From: an uncultured Porphyromonadaceae bacterium
Lineage (GTDB): Bacteria; Bacteroidota; Bacteroidia; Bacteroidales; Muribaculaceae
Direction of reading: 5' to 3'
NCBI GenBank assembly: GCA_947177405.1
Contig: CAMWUJ010000005.1
Span: forward strand, 1-64,000
DNA: 64,000 bases
Program-made: the position numbers and the translations under genes
Shown: positions 28,138 to 37,271 of the stretch, piece by piece
How the letters are laid out: every line of letters begins with the position of its first letter
How positions within the stretch are numbered: the stretch's first letter is position 1
Notes under the pieces: model-generated
Seen by the model: only the letters and a program-made list of their open reading frames with translations
What the model was told of the DNA's origin: nothing
The model's database searches: none

Positions 28138-29148
28138 ATGGAACAAAAAAAATACAACAGCTTGATGACCAACACGAAAGACTATTTCTTCATTGTGTTT
28201 GGACTTATGCTCTATGCGTTTGGCTTCACGGCTTTCATTCTGCCTCATGAGATTGTGATAGGCGGCCTGGCCGGTGTGGGAACGCTGGTCTATTTCGCCA
28301 CCAATGGAATGATCTCGGTCGGCGTGACATCGTATGTGCTCAATCTCATCCTGCTGGCTATGGCCTATAAGGTGGTGGGTCGCAAATTCGTGTTGCGCAC
28401 CATCTTCGGAGTCACCGTTGTCTCTCTTGGCATCGGATGTCTTGAGAGCGTGTTCATGGGTCTGGGTCATCCCCTGATTCCCGACAGAGTGGTATCGGTA
28501 GTGCTTGGGGCGATATTATGCGGCATCGGAGTCGGCACGGCATTCAACCACAACGGATCTTCGGGTGGAACGGACATAATAGCGGCCATGGTATCGAAAG
28601 TGAGCAATGTGAGCATCGGCCGAACCATGATCTATGTGGATTTCTTCATCGTGAGCAGCTCCCTGCTTCTCCCATTCAACGGTTCTTTCGAACAACGCCT
28701 CGAAGCACGTATCCCCACTATGGTCTATGGTTTCATGGTGACCTTCATAGTTTCATACGTATGTGACACCCTGATCAATACCAACCGTCAAGCCACTCAA
28801 TTCATAATCTTCTCTTCCAAATGGCAGGAGATAGCCGACAAAATCAATAATGAGGCCCACCGAGGTTGCACCGTGCTTGATGGCGAGGGATGGTATTCCA
28901 AACATGAGGTGAAGATCCTGATGGTGTTCTGCCGTAAGATTGAGTCGGTAACAATTTTCCGTATCATCAAAAGCGTGGATGAGGATGCTTTCGTGACTCA
29001 GGGAGCGGTGAATGGCGTATATGGGAAAGGCTTCGACAAGGTGAAGATTAAGATGAAGAAGCCTCAAGCCAACAATTCGAAGCTCACCTCCCTTCCCGAT
29101 GGTAAGAAAGAATTGCATCAGGTGAGACGTTCGAATCGAGAGGAATAA
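28138..29148 (+). CDS. YitT-family membrane protein (DUF161/DUF2179)
   Basis: 336 residues with five to six membrane helices in the first 200 (FFIVFGLMLYAFGFTAFILP, GGLAGVGTLVYF), including the YitT motif FNHNGSSGGTDIIA, and a C-terminal cytoplasmic DUF2179 domain (HRGCTVLDGEGWYSKHEVKILMVFCRK). Function is unknown, possibly a ligand-gated transporter. The last 65 bases overlap the 3' end of the convergent miaA gene. Confidence 0.92.
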   Translation: MEQKKYNSLMTNTKDYFFIVFGLMLYAFGFTAFILPHEIVIGGLAGVGTLVYFATNGMISVGVTSYVLNLILLAMAYKVVGRKFVLRTIFGVTVVSLGIGCLESVFMGLGHPLIPDRVVSVVLGAILCGIGVGTAFNHNGSSGGTDIIAAMVSKVSNVSIGRTMIYVDFFIVSSSLLLPFNGSFEQRLEARIPTMVYGFMVTFIVSYVCDTLINTNRQATQFIIFSSKWQEIADKINNEAHRGCTVLDGEGWYSKHEVKILMVFCRKIESVTIFRIIKSVDEDAFVTQGAVNGVYGKGFDKVKIKMKKPQANNSKLTSLPDGKKELHQVRRSNREE

Positions 29149-29992
29149 TCTCACGGTCGCGCGCCCACCATGTCATCTGCTTCTTTGCATAGACACGGGT
29201 ATTCTTCTTTATCCTGCTGATGGCCGTGTGGCGATCCATCTCTCCCTCGAACATCGAGAATAGCTCTTTCAATCCGACGGTATTTAATGAATTCAGAGCG
29301 CGTAGCGGATAGACGCTGCGCGCTTCTTCTTCAAGACCGGCTTCGATCATGGCATCCACGCGCCGGTTGATTCGATCGAAAAGCTGCTCGCGTGGCATTG
29401 TGATCATATATTTCTCTATCAGGAACGGTCGTTCGCGCTTTTGGCCGGTACGCAGCTGAGTATAACTTTTCCCTGCAGTCCTGATGATCTCCACGGCATG
29501 AAACACTCTCTTGATATTGCGTTTATCCACTATCGAATAATACTCCGGATCCAGTTCCCTCAGAGTTTCAAGCAACCATGTGTCTCCCAATTCCGAGTGC
29601 TCGGCCATGAGACCTTGTCGTATATCGTCGGGCACGGTCGGGAGATCGTCGATACCATTGCAGAGAGCATCTACATACATCATCGACCCTCCGCACACCA
29701 CTACCGATCCGTACCGATTCATTACATCGCGGCCAATCCGCAAGGCGTCTTGCTCAAACTGAGAGGCACTGTAATAAGTATCCAAGGGTAGCCTGTCGAT
29801 AAGATGATGGCGCACTAAGGCTCGCTCTTCTTCAGTAGGCATGGCTGTAACTATCGGAATCCCTTTATATATCTGCCTGCTGTCTGCCGAGATAATTTCT
29901 GTGCCAAGCTGTTGGGCAAGCTGCACGGCAAGGGCCGACTTCCCGGAGGCTGTCGGCCCTGTTATAACATACATTTTTTTTGTCATTCCCAA
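29084..29992 (-). CDS. miaA: tRNA dimethylallyltransferase
   Basis: 302 residues, standard for MiaA. It has the P-loop GPTASGKSALAVQLA, ISADSRQIYKG, GGSMMYVDAL, and the tRNA-contacting C-terminal RVYAKKQMTWW. The enzyme adds an isopentenyl group to A37 of tRNAs reading UNN codons. Start candidates are Met 1, 3 or 7 (MGMTKKMYVITG). Its start lies two bases after the pepT stop, so both share a transcript. Its 3' end overlaps yitT by 65 bases. Confidence 0.96.
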   Translation of the reverse strand: MGMTKKMYVITGPTASGKSALAVQLAQQLGTEIISADSRQIYKGIPIVTAMPTEEERALVRHHLIDRLPLDTYYSASQFEQDALRIGRDVMNRYGSVVVCGGSMMYVDALCNGIDDLPTVPDDIRQGLMAEHSELGDTWLLETLRELDPEYYSIVDKRNIKRVFHAVEIIRTAGKSYTQLRTGQKRERPFLIEKYMITMPREQLFDRINRRVDAMIEAGLEEEARSVYPLRALNSLNTVGLKELFSMFEGEMDRHTAISRIKKNTRVYAKKQMTWWARDREIIPLDSNVSPDAILSYHREGR

Positions 29993-29994
29993 TA

Positions 29995-31215
29995 TCAGGC
30001 TTCTCCCACAATCTTACAGATGTTGACAATCACCTCAGTGGCTTTCTCCATCGAACGGATGCTTACATATTCGAAACGTCCGTGGAAGTTCTCGCCTCCT
30101 GCAAAGATATTGGGACAAGGAAGGCCTTTGAAAGATAACTGAGCGCCATCTGTGCCACCGCGGATCGGCTGCACCTTAGGAGTAACACCGGCATCGCGCA
30201 TAGCCTGCTCGGCTATCTCGATCACATGAATCACGGGCTCTATCTTCTCCTTCATGTTGTAATACTGATCTTTTATCTCGACAGTGCAGCATCCGGGATA
30301 TTCGGTATTGGTCTTATTCACCAGATGCTCTATCTCGCGCTTGCGGCGTTCGAAACGATCGCGGTCGTGATCGCGGATAATATAGTTAAGTGTGGTCTCC
30401 TCCACTGATCCGTTGATACCCACGAGATGATAGAATCCTTCATACCCCTCGGTATGTTCGGGAGTTTCCCAACGGGGAAGCATGGTGATAAAGCTATTAG
30501 CCACCCGAATGGAATTTATCATCTTATGCTTTGCATAACCGGGATGCACGTTGCGACCTTTTATGGTGACCTTGGCAGAAGCCGCATTGAAGTTCTCATA
30601 TTCGAGCTCTCCGATTGCCCCTCCGTCCATAGTATAGGCGAAATCACACCCGAATTTCTCAACATCGAATTTATGTGCTCCCAATCCGATCTCTTCATCC
30701 GGATTGAAGCCAATGCGGATCTTTCCGTGTTTGATTTCAGGATGCTCCTGAAGATATGCCACAGCTGCCAGAATCTCTGCCACTCCGGCTTTGTCGTCGG
30801 CGCCAAGAAGTGTGGTGCCGTCGGTAACGATCAGATCCTGACCTAAATAATTCAGAAGCTCCGGGAATTGTTCTGGAGAAAGCACCACATCCTCTTCTTC
30901 GTTAAGCACGATGTCGAGACCGTTATAGTCTTTAACGATGCGGGGCTTTACATTCTTACCCGACATATCGGGACTTGTGTCAATATGAGCGATGAATCCT
31001 ATCACCGGCACATCGGCTTCTATATTGGAAGGAAGAGTGGCAAAAAGATAGCCGTTTTCATCAAGGCTTATCTCTTCAAGACCCATCTCTTCCACCACTC
31101 CCTTGAGATATTTCACAAATACCATCTGCCCCGGCGTGGATGGAGTGAGATTGGTCTCCTCATCGCTTTGCGTGTCGAATTTCACAAAGTCGAGAAATCT
31201 GTCAACTACTGTCAT
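29995..31215 (-). CDS. pepT: Peptidase T (tripeptide aminopeptidase)
   Basis: Start set at [19 protein letters not shown] (31215), the family-typical N-terminus. The 406-residue M20 metallopeptidase shows [12 protein letters not shown] (first zinc His), [16 protein letters not shown] (bridging Asp), [14 protein letters not shown] (catalytic Glu pair), and [19 protein letters not shown]. It removes the N-terminal residue of tripeptides in the cytoplasm. A TAATTTTG box (31333-31340, minus strand) lies about 120 bases upstream. Confidence 0.96.
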   Translation of the reverse strand: MTVVDRFLDFVKFDTQSDEETNLTPSTPGQMVFVKYLKGVVEEMGLEEISLDENGYLFATLPSNIEADVPVIGFIAHIDTSPDMSGKNVKPRIVKDYNGLDIVLNEEEDVVLSPEQFPELLNYLGQDLIVTDGTTLLGADDKAGVAEILAAVAYLQEHPEIKHGKIRIGFNPDEEIGLGAHKFDVEKFGCDFAYTMDGGAIGELEYENFNAASAKVTIKGRNVHPGYAKHKMINSIRVANSFITMLPRWETPEHTEGYEGFYHLVGINGSVEETTLNYIIRDHDRDRFERRKREIEHLVNKTNTEYPGCCTVEIKDQYYNMKEKIEPVIHVIEIAEQAMRDAGVTPKVQPIRGGTDGAQLSFKGLPCPNIFAGGENFHGRFEYVSIRSMEKATEVIVNICKIVGEA

Positions 31216-31332
31216 TATTCTTCGTTTTTGGTTTATTTTAAGGCTCCCCATTCTTGCCTTCCTTATCCCCGGTAATCACTTTCCGGTAGAATCCGATATT
31301 CCATGATTGAACTTCCTACCGTCTTCTTCCTC

Positions 31333-31340
31333 CAAAATTA
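31333..31340 (-). promoter_or_regulatory. -7 box for pepT-miaA
   Basis: TAATTTTG on the minus strand, about 120 bases before the pepT start; matches TAnnTTTG. Confidence 0.6.
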
Positions 31341-31435
31341 AAAAAAATTTCTCAATTTTCTATTATATTTTCTCCTTTTATGATGAAAAATTATCTTATG
31401 CTTCACTTATTCTTGATTATTCCGTCATATTTCAC

Positions 31436-31443
31436 TATTTTTG
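31436..31443 (+). promoter_or_regulatory. -7 box for the nuclease-mnmE unit
   Basis: TATTTTTG on the plus strand overlaps the ATG at 31441 of the longer ORF. This supports translation from ATG 31519. Confidence 0.65.
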
Positions 31444-31518
31444 TATCACACAATTCAAGGGAAGGATCTGCATACGATAAAGATCCCGAGGGTCTTTTCC
31501 ATATTCAAATTTATAATC

Positions 31519-32364
31519 ATGAAAAAACCTTACATAATTCTGTTTATCTTGGGAGCCGCCCTGCTTATCGCCATAGGCGTGTATGGTCTCACGTGCTCAC
31601 GCCGCGTCTCAACCGGCAATAACTCAGGAATCACCGGGATTGCGGCCTCAGGGAAAGGGAGAGTTACATCCGAGGCCGATAAGCTTCTCAACGTAACGAT
31701 TCCGGCCGACATTCCCTCTCAGATAAAGGATTATGAAGGGTTCAGGCTATCTTTCAACAAGGATAACCATACGCCCAACTGGGTGGCATGGGAGTTGCTC
31801 GCATCTGAAGTGGGAGGTGACCTTCCGAGAGCCAAAGGATTCTGGAACGATCCCGAAATCGAAGGCTGTCCTGTAACAGCTGATTACAAGAACTCCGGAT
31901 ACGACCGCGGACATCTCTGCCCGGCGGCGGATCAGAAATGGAGCGAACAAGCCATGAACGACTGCTTCTATCTCACAAACATCTGCCCTCAGAATAAGTC
32001 GCTTAACACCGGGGCATGGAACACCCTTGAGAATAAAGAAAGGACCTGGGCTCAAAGGGATTCTGCTATCCTGATCGTGGCAGGCCCTATATATGAGAAA
32101 AGTGACCGGGAACGTATAGGCCAGACCGGTGTGCGCGTGCCAAGCGCCTTCTTCAAGGTTTTGGCTGCCCCATATCTTGATAATCCTCGTGGCATAGCTT
32201 TTGTGTATCCCAACATGGCAGCTCCGGGCAACATGGAGAATTATATGATGACAATTGATGAAGTTGAGAAAATCACCGGATACGACTTCTTCTCCGAGCT
32301 CCCCGACAATATCGAGAACGAAATAGAATCAAAAGCCTCTTTTAAAGAATGGAACCGCAGATGA
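31519..32364 (+). CDS. DNA/RNA non-specific endonuclease (NUC1 family), exported
   Basis: 281 residues from ATG 31519. A hydrophobic N-terminal segment (IILFILGAALLIAIGVYGL) anchors or exports it. The nuclease domain has the catalytic DRGHLCPAAD motif, the metal-binding Asn in NICPQNKSLNTGAWNTLE and SAFFKVL. Such beta-beta-alpha metal nucleases degrade extracellular or periplasmic nucleic acid. Its stop overlaps the mnmE start by ATGA, so the two are co-transcribed. Confidence 0.93.
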   Translation: MKKPYIILFILGAALLIAIGVYGLTCSRRVSTGNNSGITGIAASGKGRVTSEADKLLNVTIPADIPSQIKDYEGFRLSFNKDNHTPNWVAWELLASEVGGDLPRAKGFWNDPEIEGCPVTADYKNSGYDRGHLCPAADQKWSEQAMNDCFYLTNICPQNKSLNTGAWNTLENKERTWAQRDSAILIVAGPIYEKSDRERIGQTGVRVPSAFFKVLAAPYLDNPRGIAFVYPNMAAPGNMENYMMTIDEVEKITGYDFFSELPDNIENEIESKASFKEWNRR

Positions 32365-33761
32365 CCCCCTCCCCTATCTCTTTTGCTCATGACACAATTG
32401 TAGCCGTCTCCACCCCTCCGGGAACAGGAGGAATCTCAGTGGTGCGTATCTCCGGACCGGACGCATTGGATATCGTAGGATCCGTATGGAGAGGCACCCC
32501 TCTTTCCGACTGCACTACCCACACAGCTCACCTTGGCCGTATTGTAGATGAATCGGGATGCACCCTCGATGAGGTGGTGGCCACTCTATTTCTTAACCCC
32601 AACTCCTACACCGGCGAAGACACGATCGAACTTTCATGTCATGGTTCACGATGGATTCAGAGAGAAGTGGTGAATCTTCTTATCCGCAACGGTGCGAGAG
32701 GTGCCGGTCCGGGAGAATTTTCGCAACGAGCTTTTCTCAACGGCAAAATCGACCTGGCACAGGCCGAGGGTATTGTGGATCTTATATCATCCTCTTCGCG
32801 GGCGGCTCATCGCCTTGCCATGATGCAGGCAAACGGACAATTTTCCAAACGTCTTGAAGATCTGCGCCAACAGCTCATAAACTTCGCCTCTCTTCTTGAA
32901 CTCGAACTCGATTTCTCAGAAGAGGATGTGGAATTTGCCGACCGACAGCGTCTGGCTGATCTTGCCGACCGGATAATCGCCCAACTCGACAAGATGGCTG
33001 ATTCATACGCTGCCGGAAAAGCTTTCAAAGAGGGCATCCCTGTGGTGATTGCAGGGGAACCGAATGTGGGTAAATCCACCCTTCTCAATCTTCTTCTGGA
33101 GGAGGACAAGGCGATTGTCAGCTCCATCCCCGGTACCACCCGCGACATAATAGAAGATACCCGTGAGATCAACGGTGTTCTCTTCCGTTTCATTGATACA
33201 GCCGGGATACATTCCACCGAAGATGTGGTGGAACAAATCGGAATCGACCGTGCCACGGATCGTCTCCGGCGTGCTGCCGTAATCATCTGGATGGTAGATA
33301 CCACCTCCGACATCCTCTCACAGCTGCACACCATCGAAAATCATCAGAACGAAATTAATCCCGAAACCTATCAATACCTAATCTATAATAAGATTGATCA
33401 CCCGGACAGCCGACTTGACAACCTACCTCCTGTGCCGGAATACATAAATGCGGTGAACCGTATTTCGGCTTCGGCGGCCACGGGAGTGAAAGAGATGATG
33501 GGACTGCTCACCGATGCGGCCGACAAGATGATAAAGGAAGGAGATGAGATGATGCTCACCAACGCCCGTCACTATGAAGCGGTGATAAAAGGGAGGGAAG
33601 CGCTCAAGCGGGCGCGCACGCAGCTGGACGCTATGATATCAGCCGATTTCATAGCACAGGATGTACGAGAATCCCTCCACCATCTCGGAGAAATCACCGG
33701 CACCATCTCCACCTCCACCCTACTCCATTCCATATTCAGCCGGTTTTGCATCGGCAAGTGA
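32361..33761 (+). CDS. mnmE: tRNA modification GTPase MnmE
   Basis: 466 residues from the ATG at 32361, which overlaps the nuclease stop (an alternative ATG is at 32349). It has the N-terminal folate-binding domain (TIVAVSTPPGTGGISVVRISGP), G motifs GEPNVGKST, TTRD, DTAGIH and NKID, and the family-defining C-terminal CIGK. With MnmG it makes cmnm5U34 in tRNA. Its last codons form the left attachment site of the accessory elements; reading continues cleanly to TGA, so integration did not damage the protein. Confidence 0.97.
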   Translation: MTPSPISFAHDTIVAVSTPPGTGGISVVRISGPDALDIVGSVWRGTPLSDCTTHTAHLGRIVDESGCTLDEVVATLFLNPNSYTGEDTIELSCHGSRWIQREVVNLLIRNGARGAGPGEFSQRAFLNGKIDLAQAEGIVDLISSSSRAAHRLAMMQANGQFSKRLEDLRQQLINFASLLELELDFSEEDVEFADRQRLADLADRIIAQLDKMADSYAAGKAFKEGIPVVIAGEPNVGKSTLLNLLLEEDKAIVSSIPGTTRDIIEDTREINGVLFRFIDTAGIHSTEDVVEQIGIDRATDRLRRAAVIIWMVDTTSDILSQLHTIENHQNEINPETYQYLIYNKIDHPDSRLDNLPPVPEYINAVNRISASAATGVKEMMGLLTDAADKMIKEGDEMMLTNARHYEAVIKGREALKRARTQLDAMISADFIAQDVRESLHHLGEITGTISTSTLLHSIFSRFCIGK

Positions 33762-33775
33762 CCGGCAGTTAAAGA
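33750..33775. repeat. Attachment site attL at the mnmE 3' end
   Basis: The sequence atcggNaagtgaccggcagttaaaga covers the last three codons and stop of mnmE and recurs with one mismatch at 63058-63083. The repeat starts the element-borne DNA and precedes the tandem-HTH and integrase genes. Similarity to the right copy continues after a six-base indel (actata...agttg). Confidence 0.85.
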
Positions 33776-33804
33776 CAGGTAACTATAAGTTGAAATAATA
33801 GTCA

Positions 33805-33830
33805 AGGCGTTCAGTTTGAGCGTCTTTTCT
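33805..33830 (+). terminator. Terminator at the left end of element A
   Basis: AGGCGTTCA / TGAGCGTCT form a 9-bp stem with two G-T wobbles, followed by TTTTCTTTT. It would stop mnmE transcription from entering the element. Element B has a hairpin terminator at the equivalent place. Confidence 0.7.
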
Positions 33831-33956
33831 TTTGCCCGAAGATAGCCAAACTAATCGGTAGAACCCGTTTCTACCTATTTTTCACTCCATTTTTGAACCA
33901 CATTTGTTGCTCGTCTGCTACCCGAGTTAAGTTGCTCTGCTCGGTAGTGGATGATG

Positions 33957-34000
33957 TTCATACTCGTTCACGCTCATTCAGGCGTATTCATACGAGTTCA
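33957..34000 (+). promoter_or_regulatory. Five TTCA iterons with exact 10-bp period
   Basis: TTCA occurs at 33957, 33967, 33977, 33987 and 33997, with partly conserved flanks (ctcgTTCAcgctc-like). The array ends 41 bases before the tandem-HTH gene. The exact helical phasing suggests binding by the multi-HTH protein on one face of the DNA. Confidence 0.6.
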
Positions 34001-34041
34001 ACGAAATAGCTCAATGAGTGACACAATTTTAACTCACAGTT

Positions 34042-34806
34042 ATGGCAACTTCAAACATTAGAATCAAGAAGGTCTGTCAGTGGTGTGGAAATGAGTTTGA
34101 GGCTCAAAAGACCACAACCCAGTATTGTTGTAAGCGATGTGCCGAGCACGCTTACAAAGAGCGTAAAAGACAAGAGAAGAAGAAAATTACTGAAACTCTT
34201 GATTCGCTTACTGCTCGTGAAAATAAGATAAACCAACTCTCAGGCCGAGACTATCTATCGGTTGCTGAAGTGGCGCAAATCCTTAATGTTACGCCAAGGT
34301 CAGTATACAATCTCATTTACCGAGGTACCATCAAAGCCTATCGTCTCACCTCACAATGGGCAGTAATCAAAAGAGCGGATATTGACGCAATGATCGAGGC
34401 TCGTCCTTATGAACGTAAACCGAAAGCGACCGCACTTGCCAATGATGAGAACGGTGAGGCAATCTCAGAATTTTACACGACAAAGGAGATTATCGAGAAA
34501 TTTGGAGTGAGCAATTCATGGGTATTCGCTCAGGGGAAGGCTCACAATATCCCGAAGGTGTATCATCGAGGGAAGACACTCTGGAGCAAGACGCATTGTG
34601 ACCGGGTGTTTACGGCAAAGCCTGAAACTCCGAAAGAAAAAGATTGGATATCGTATTCCGATGTGCGCGCAGAATACAATCTGACGCATGACCAGCTTCA
34701 CAATTATGTGAAGTATCACGGACTGCGCCGTAAGAAAGTCGGAAAGTACTCTTATATCTTTAAGTCTGAAATCGATGCGATTCTCCGTCCTCCTACGTTG
34801 AAATAA
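34042..34806 (+). CDS. Zinc-finger plus tandem-HTH regulator (element A)
   Basis: 254 residues. An N-terminal treble-clef-like finger (CQWCGNEF ... YCCKRCAEHAYK) is followed by three MerR/excisionase-type HTH units at about 72-125 (LSVAEVAQILNVTPRSVYNLI), 146-195 (YTTKEIIEKFGVSNSWVFAQG) and 207-252 (ISYSDVRAEYNLTHDQLHNYV). It is homologous to the 300-residue protein at the start of element B. Position before the integrase suggests a directionality factor or autoregulator. The helically phased repeats upstream and the GGTTATC array downstream are its likely targets. Confidence 0.75.
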   Translation: MATSNIRIKKVCQWCGNEFEAQKTTTQYCCKRCAEHAYKERKRQEKKKITETLDSLTARENKINQLSGRDYLSVAEVAQILNVTPRSVYNLIYRGTIKAYRLTSQWAVIKRADIDAMIEARPYERKPKATALANDENGEAISEFYTTKEIIEKFGVSNSWVFAQGKAHNIPKVYHRGKTLWSKTHCDRVFTAKPETPKEKDWISYSDVRAEYNLTHDQLHNYVKYHGLRRKKVGKYSYIFKSEIDAILRPPTLK

Positions 34807-34810
34807 GTCT

Positions 34811-34880
34811 GGTTATCGGTTATCTCTTGGTTATCTGCCAAATAACTTGATAACCGGATAGCCACATACGAACTTTGCGG
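34811..34880 (+). promoter_or_regulatory. GGTTATC operator/promoter array, copy 1 (upstream of integrase)
   Basis: Three direct GGTTATC units and an inverted GATAACC end in GAACTTTGCGG, a near -7 box. Almost the same 70 bases recur at 37172-37241 before the mobilization genes, so one DNA-binding protein probably controls both. Confidence 0.75.
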
Positions 34881-34987
34881 TGAATCTTGATGGCTTCGCC
34901 AACACGCACCGGCTTTGCCGACATGCGCTTCAAGTTCACTCGCGATTTCTAATTGCATCAAAAATCAATCATCAAAAAAATATCATA

Positions 34988-36103
34988 ATGAATATCTGCA
35001 CTAAAGTAACCCTTCGGCAGCGTCTTCTTAAATCGGGTAAGATCACGCTGTATTTCGACTACTACCCTCCAATCCGCAACCCGAAAACCAACCGTATGCA
35101 ACAGCATGAGTATCTTGGTATATACCTATATGCCAATCCCACCAATCAGGTTCAGCGCGATTTCAACCGCTCGATGCTTGAAAAGGGTGAACTAATCCGT
35201 TGTCGCCGTCAGGAATCTGTCATTAACCGTCAGTTCGGTTTCATCGACCACAGCCAACTCAAAGCTGATTTTCTGGAATACTTCGAGGCTGTTACAAAGA
35301 AGAAGTATCAGAAATGGCGCATCGTGTTTGAACACTTCAAGGTGTTCTGCAAGGGCAAATGCACCTTCGGAGACCTCACAGTAGAGTTCTGCACAAAGTT
35401 TCGCGAATATCTGCTTTCAGCAAAGCAACTGAAACATAAGCGAAAAAGTCTGTCTCAGAACGCTGCAGCCGGATATTTCTCCACATTCCGTGCCCTTCTG
35501 AAAATGGCATACAAGGAGAAGCTGATCACAGAGAACATCAACGACTATCTGGAATATATCGAATGGGAAGATGTTGAGCGTGAATTTCTGAATCAGGATG
35601 AACTGATACGGCTTGCTCAGACTCCATGTGACAGTGATGTCCTCCGCAGAGCGTCTCTATTCTCTTGTCTGACAGGACTGAGGTTCAGCGACATTCTCAA
35701 TCTCCGATGGAATAATATTCAGGAAGTTGCCGGAATCGGACTATGTGTTGTTCTGAAAACTCAGAAAACGAAGACACCTGCCACTCTCCCTCTATGTGAG
35801 GATGCTATCGAACTTCTTGGTGAGCGACAGACAGGAAAAGTATTTGTTGGATTTAAGAAGACTCTGACAGCCAAACCACTCAAAGAGTGGATAAAGGCCG
35901 CCAAGATAGACAAACGGATAACTTTTCATTGTTTCCGTCATACTTATGCGACATTACAGATGGCGATGAGCAGCAATCCCTACCTAGTTAGTCAGGCGCT
36001 TACACATAAGAATCTTGAAACCACTCTCCGATACACTCACAATGTCCCAACTGCCCTCGTTGACACATTAGGGAAAATCTCAATAAAACCAAAGACTGAA
36101 TAG
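34988..36103 (+). CDS. Tyrosine recombinase (integrase) of element A
   Basis: Start set at ATG 34988 (MNICTKVTLRQRLLKSGKITLYF), matching the paralogue in element B. The 371-residue protein has the arm-binding and SAM-like N-terminal domains typical of Bacteroidetes integrases, and a catalytic domain with Arg in SCLTGLRFSDILNL, the beta-hairpin Lys region (KTQKTKTP), HxxR in FHCFRHTYATL and the nucleophile in TLRYTH. It should recombine the att cores at the mnmE 3' end. Upstream 36 codons of the track ORF lie in the operator region and were excluded. Confidence 0.93.
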   Translation: MNICTKVTLRQRLLKSGKITLYFDYYPPIRNPKTNRMQQHEYLGIYLYANPTNQVQRDFNRSMLEKGELIRCRRQESVINRQFGFIDHSQLKADFLEYFEAVTKKKYQKWRIVFEHFKVFCKGKCTFGDLTVEFCTKFREYLLSAKQLKHKRKSLSQNAAAGYFSTFRALLKMAYKEKLITENINDYLEYIEWEDVEREFLNQDELIRLAQTPCDSDVLRRASLFSCLTGLRFSDILNLRWNNIQEVAGIGLCVVLKTQKTKTPATLPLCEDAIELLGERQTGKVFVGFKKTLTAKPLKEWIKAAKIDKRITFHCFRHTYATLQMAMSSNPYLVSQALTHKNLETTLRYTHNVPTALVDTLGKISIKPKTE

Positions 36104-36185
36104 AGGGACATGTAATCGTCATCTTTTCGGGCAAACGGTATAAAACGACGATCTTTTTACTTCGCCATTTCTGGTCGAATGAAGG

Positions 36186-36214
36186 GTCTGCCGCCTCTGG
36201 CGGTGGACTTTTTT
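36186..36214 (+). terminator. Integrase terminator
   Basis: GTCTGCCGCC / GGCGGTGGAC stem with loop TCT, followed by six Ts, about 80 bases after the integrase stop. Confidence 0.85.
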
Positions 36215-36289
36215 GCTATTTCTTCCTAAAAACGACACCCCTATGAAAATTTGATGTTGCACATTTCGTTTTTAGCAATCGATCTATTG

Positions 36290-36297
36290 TAATTTTG
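36290..36297 (+). promoter_or_regulatory. -7 box before the interrupted membrane-protein gene
   Basis: TAATTTTG lies 32 bases before the ATG at 36330. A complete promoter placed here supports 36330, and not 36429, as the ancestral start. Confidence 0.6.
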
Positions 36298-36329
36298 TCG
36301 GACAAATCATAAAAAACCTCTAAAACTAT

Positions 36330-37166
36330 ATGGATCGCACCGACAATACCCTTAAAATTCTCGTAACAGCATTATAAATACTGTTCCTTCTTATTGCTAT
36401 CAAGACTTCATATCCGGCAGATGATACAATGGATATGATTCTTACTATCTCTGGGAAATTCTTATTTTTTGAACTAATACTTTTTGTAACTATATATGTC
36501 TTCGGATCTCTGCTATCTGATGCCACTCCGGGGATATGGGAATACAAAGTCAAAATAAAGAATAAACTAAGAGCTGTATTACATAAGGAATCAACAATTC
36601 AGCAAGTTCAACTTCCAGAGGAACAGAATAAAAGTACACAGTTTGTTTCTAATGATAGTAATACACCTATAAATTTTGAAAATGAAGATGAGGAGAGAAG
36701 TAGCTATGAGGTGACTACGACTACACCCACTAACATTACAGTGCTTAGTGAGGAGATAATCAACTATGTTACAAGAACTTTTGAGAATATCATTTCTTCT
36801 GATCTAATAGAAAAGCTTCTGAATAATTTTCGAAATCTTAATAATGGAGGACCCTATGAAGTTATTGAGAAAAAGAAACTGGATACTGTTCTTGAATTTG
36901 ACTTAGCTCATTTTGCCTGGAACGTCTGTAAACGGATATACGATAAAAATTTATGTTCGCTTATCTTTACCGTTGCGACTGCCGAGATGATCAAAGCCTC
37001 TTTTCCTCTTACACTTATAAATTACGAGATTGATACTTTAAAACAACGACTCCGTGATTCGACAATACCTACAAAATTCAGACTCCCTATTATTGAAATA
37101 GGAAAAGAGTTGGTTCCTTTTGATTGGCAAAAAAAACTGACAAAGACAAAATATAATAAGCTGTAA
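36330..37166 (+). pseudogene. Membrane protein gene interrupted by an in-frame TAA
   Basis: The track starts this ORF at 36429, but an ATG at 36330 in the same frame gives MDRTDNTLKILVTAL, then TAA (36375-36377), then ILFLLIAIKTSYPADDT leading straight into the annotated frame. Restored, the protein has two N-terminal membrane helices separated by a short loop. A long Glu/Thr-rich linker and a helical C-terminal domain (about 245 residues after 36429) follow. No family is recognised. Either the gene is a recent nonsense mutant, or translation restarts at 36429 to make a one-helix protein. Confidence 0.6.
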
Positions 37167-37171
37167 ACTAT

Positions 37172-37241
37172 GGTTATCGGTTATCTATTGGTTATCTGGG
37201 TAATAACTTGATAACCGGGATATAACCAATGAACTTTGCGG
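37172..37241 (+). promoter_or_regulatory. GGTTATC operator/promoter array, copy 2 (upstream of mobilization genes)
   Basis: Matches 34811-34880 at most positions (ggttatcggttatct, ttggttatctg, aataacttgataaccgg, gaactttgcgg). It precedes the small HTH gene and VapE-relaxase block, indicating coordinate control of integration and mobilization. Confidence 0.75.
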
Positions 37242-37271
37242 CACGATTTCAAAAATAAATCGTTCCGCAAT

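Noticed and set aside
31441-31518. Longer N-terminus for the non-specific endonuclease
   Set aside because: The ATG at 31441 is inside the TATTTTTG promoter box; the ATG at 31519 gives a proper export segment.
33750-33775. tRNA gene as integration target
   Set aside because: No tRNA-like sequence is present at any of the three att cores; they coincide with or mimic the mnmE stop region.
33957-34000. Regular repeats that could be taken for a CRISPR array
   Set aside because: Period is only 10 bp, units are four conserved bases, there are no spacers and no cas genes; an operator array before an HTH gene fits better.
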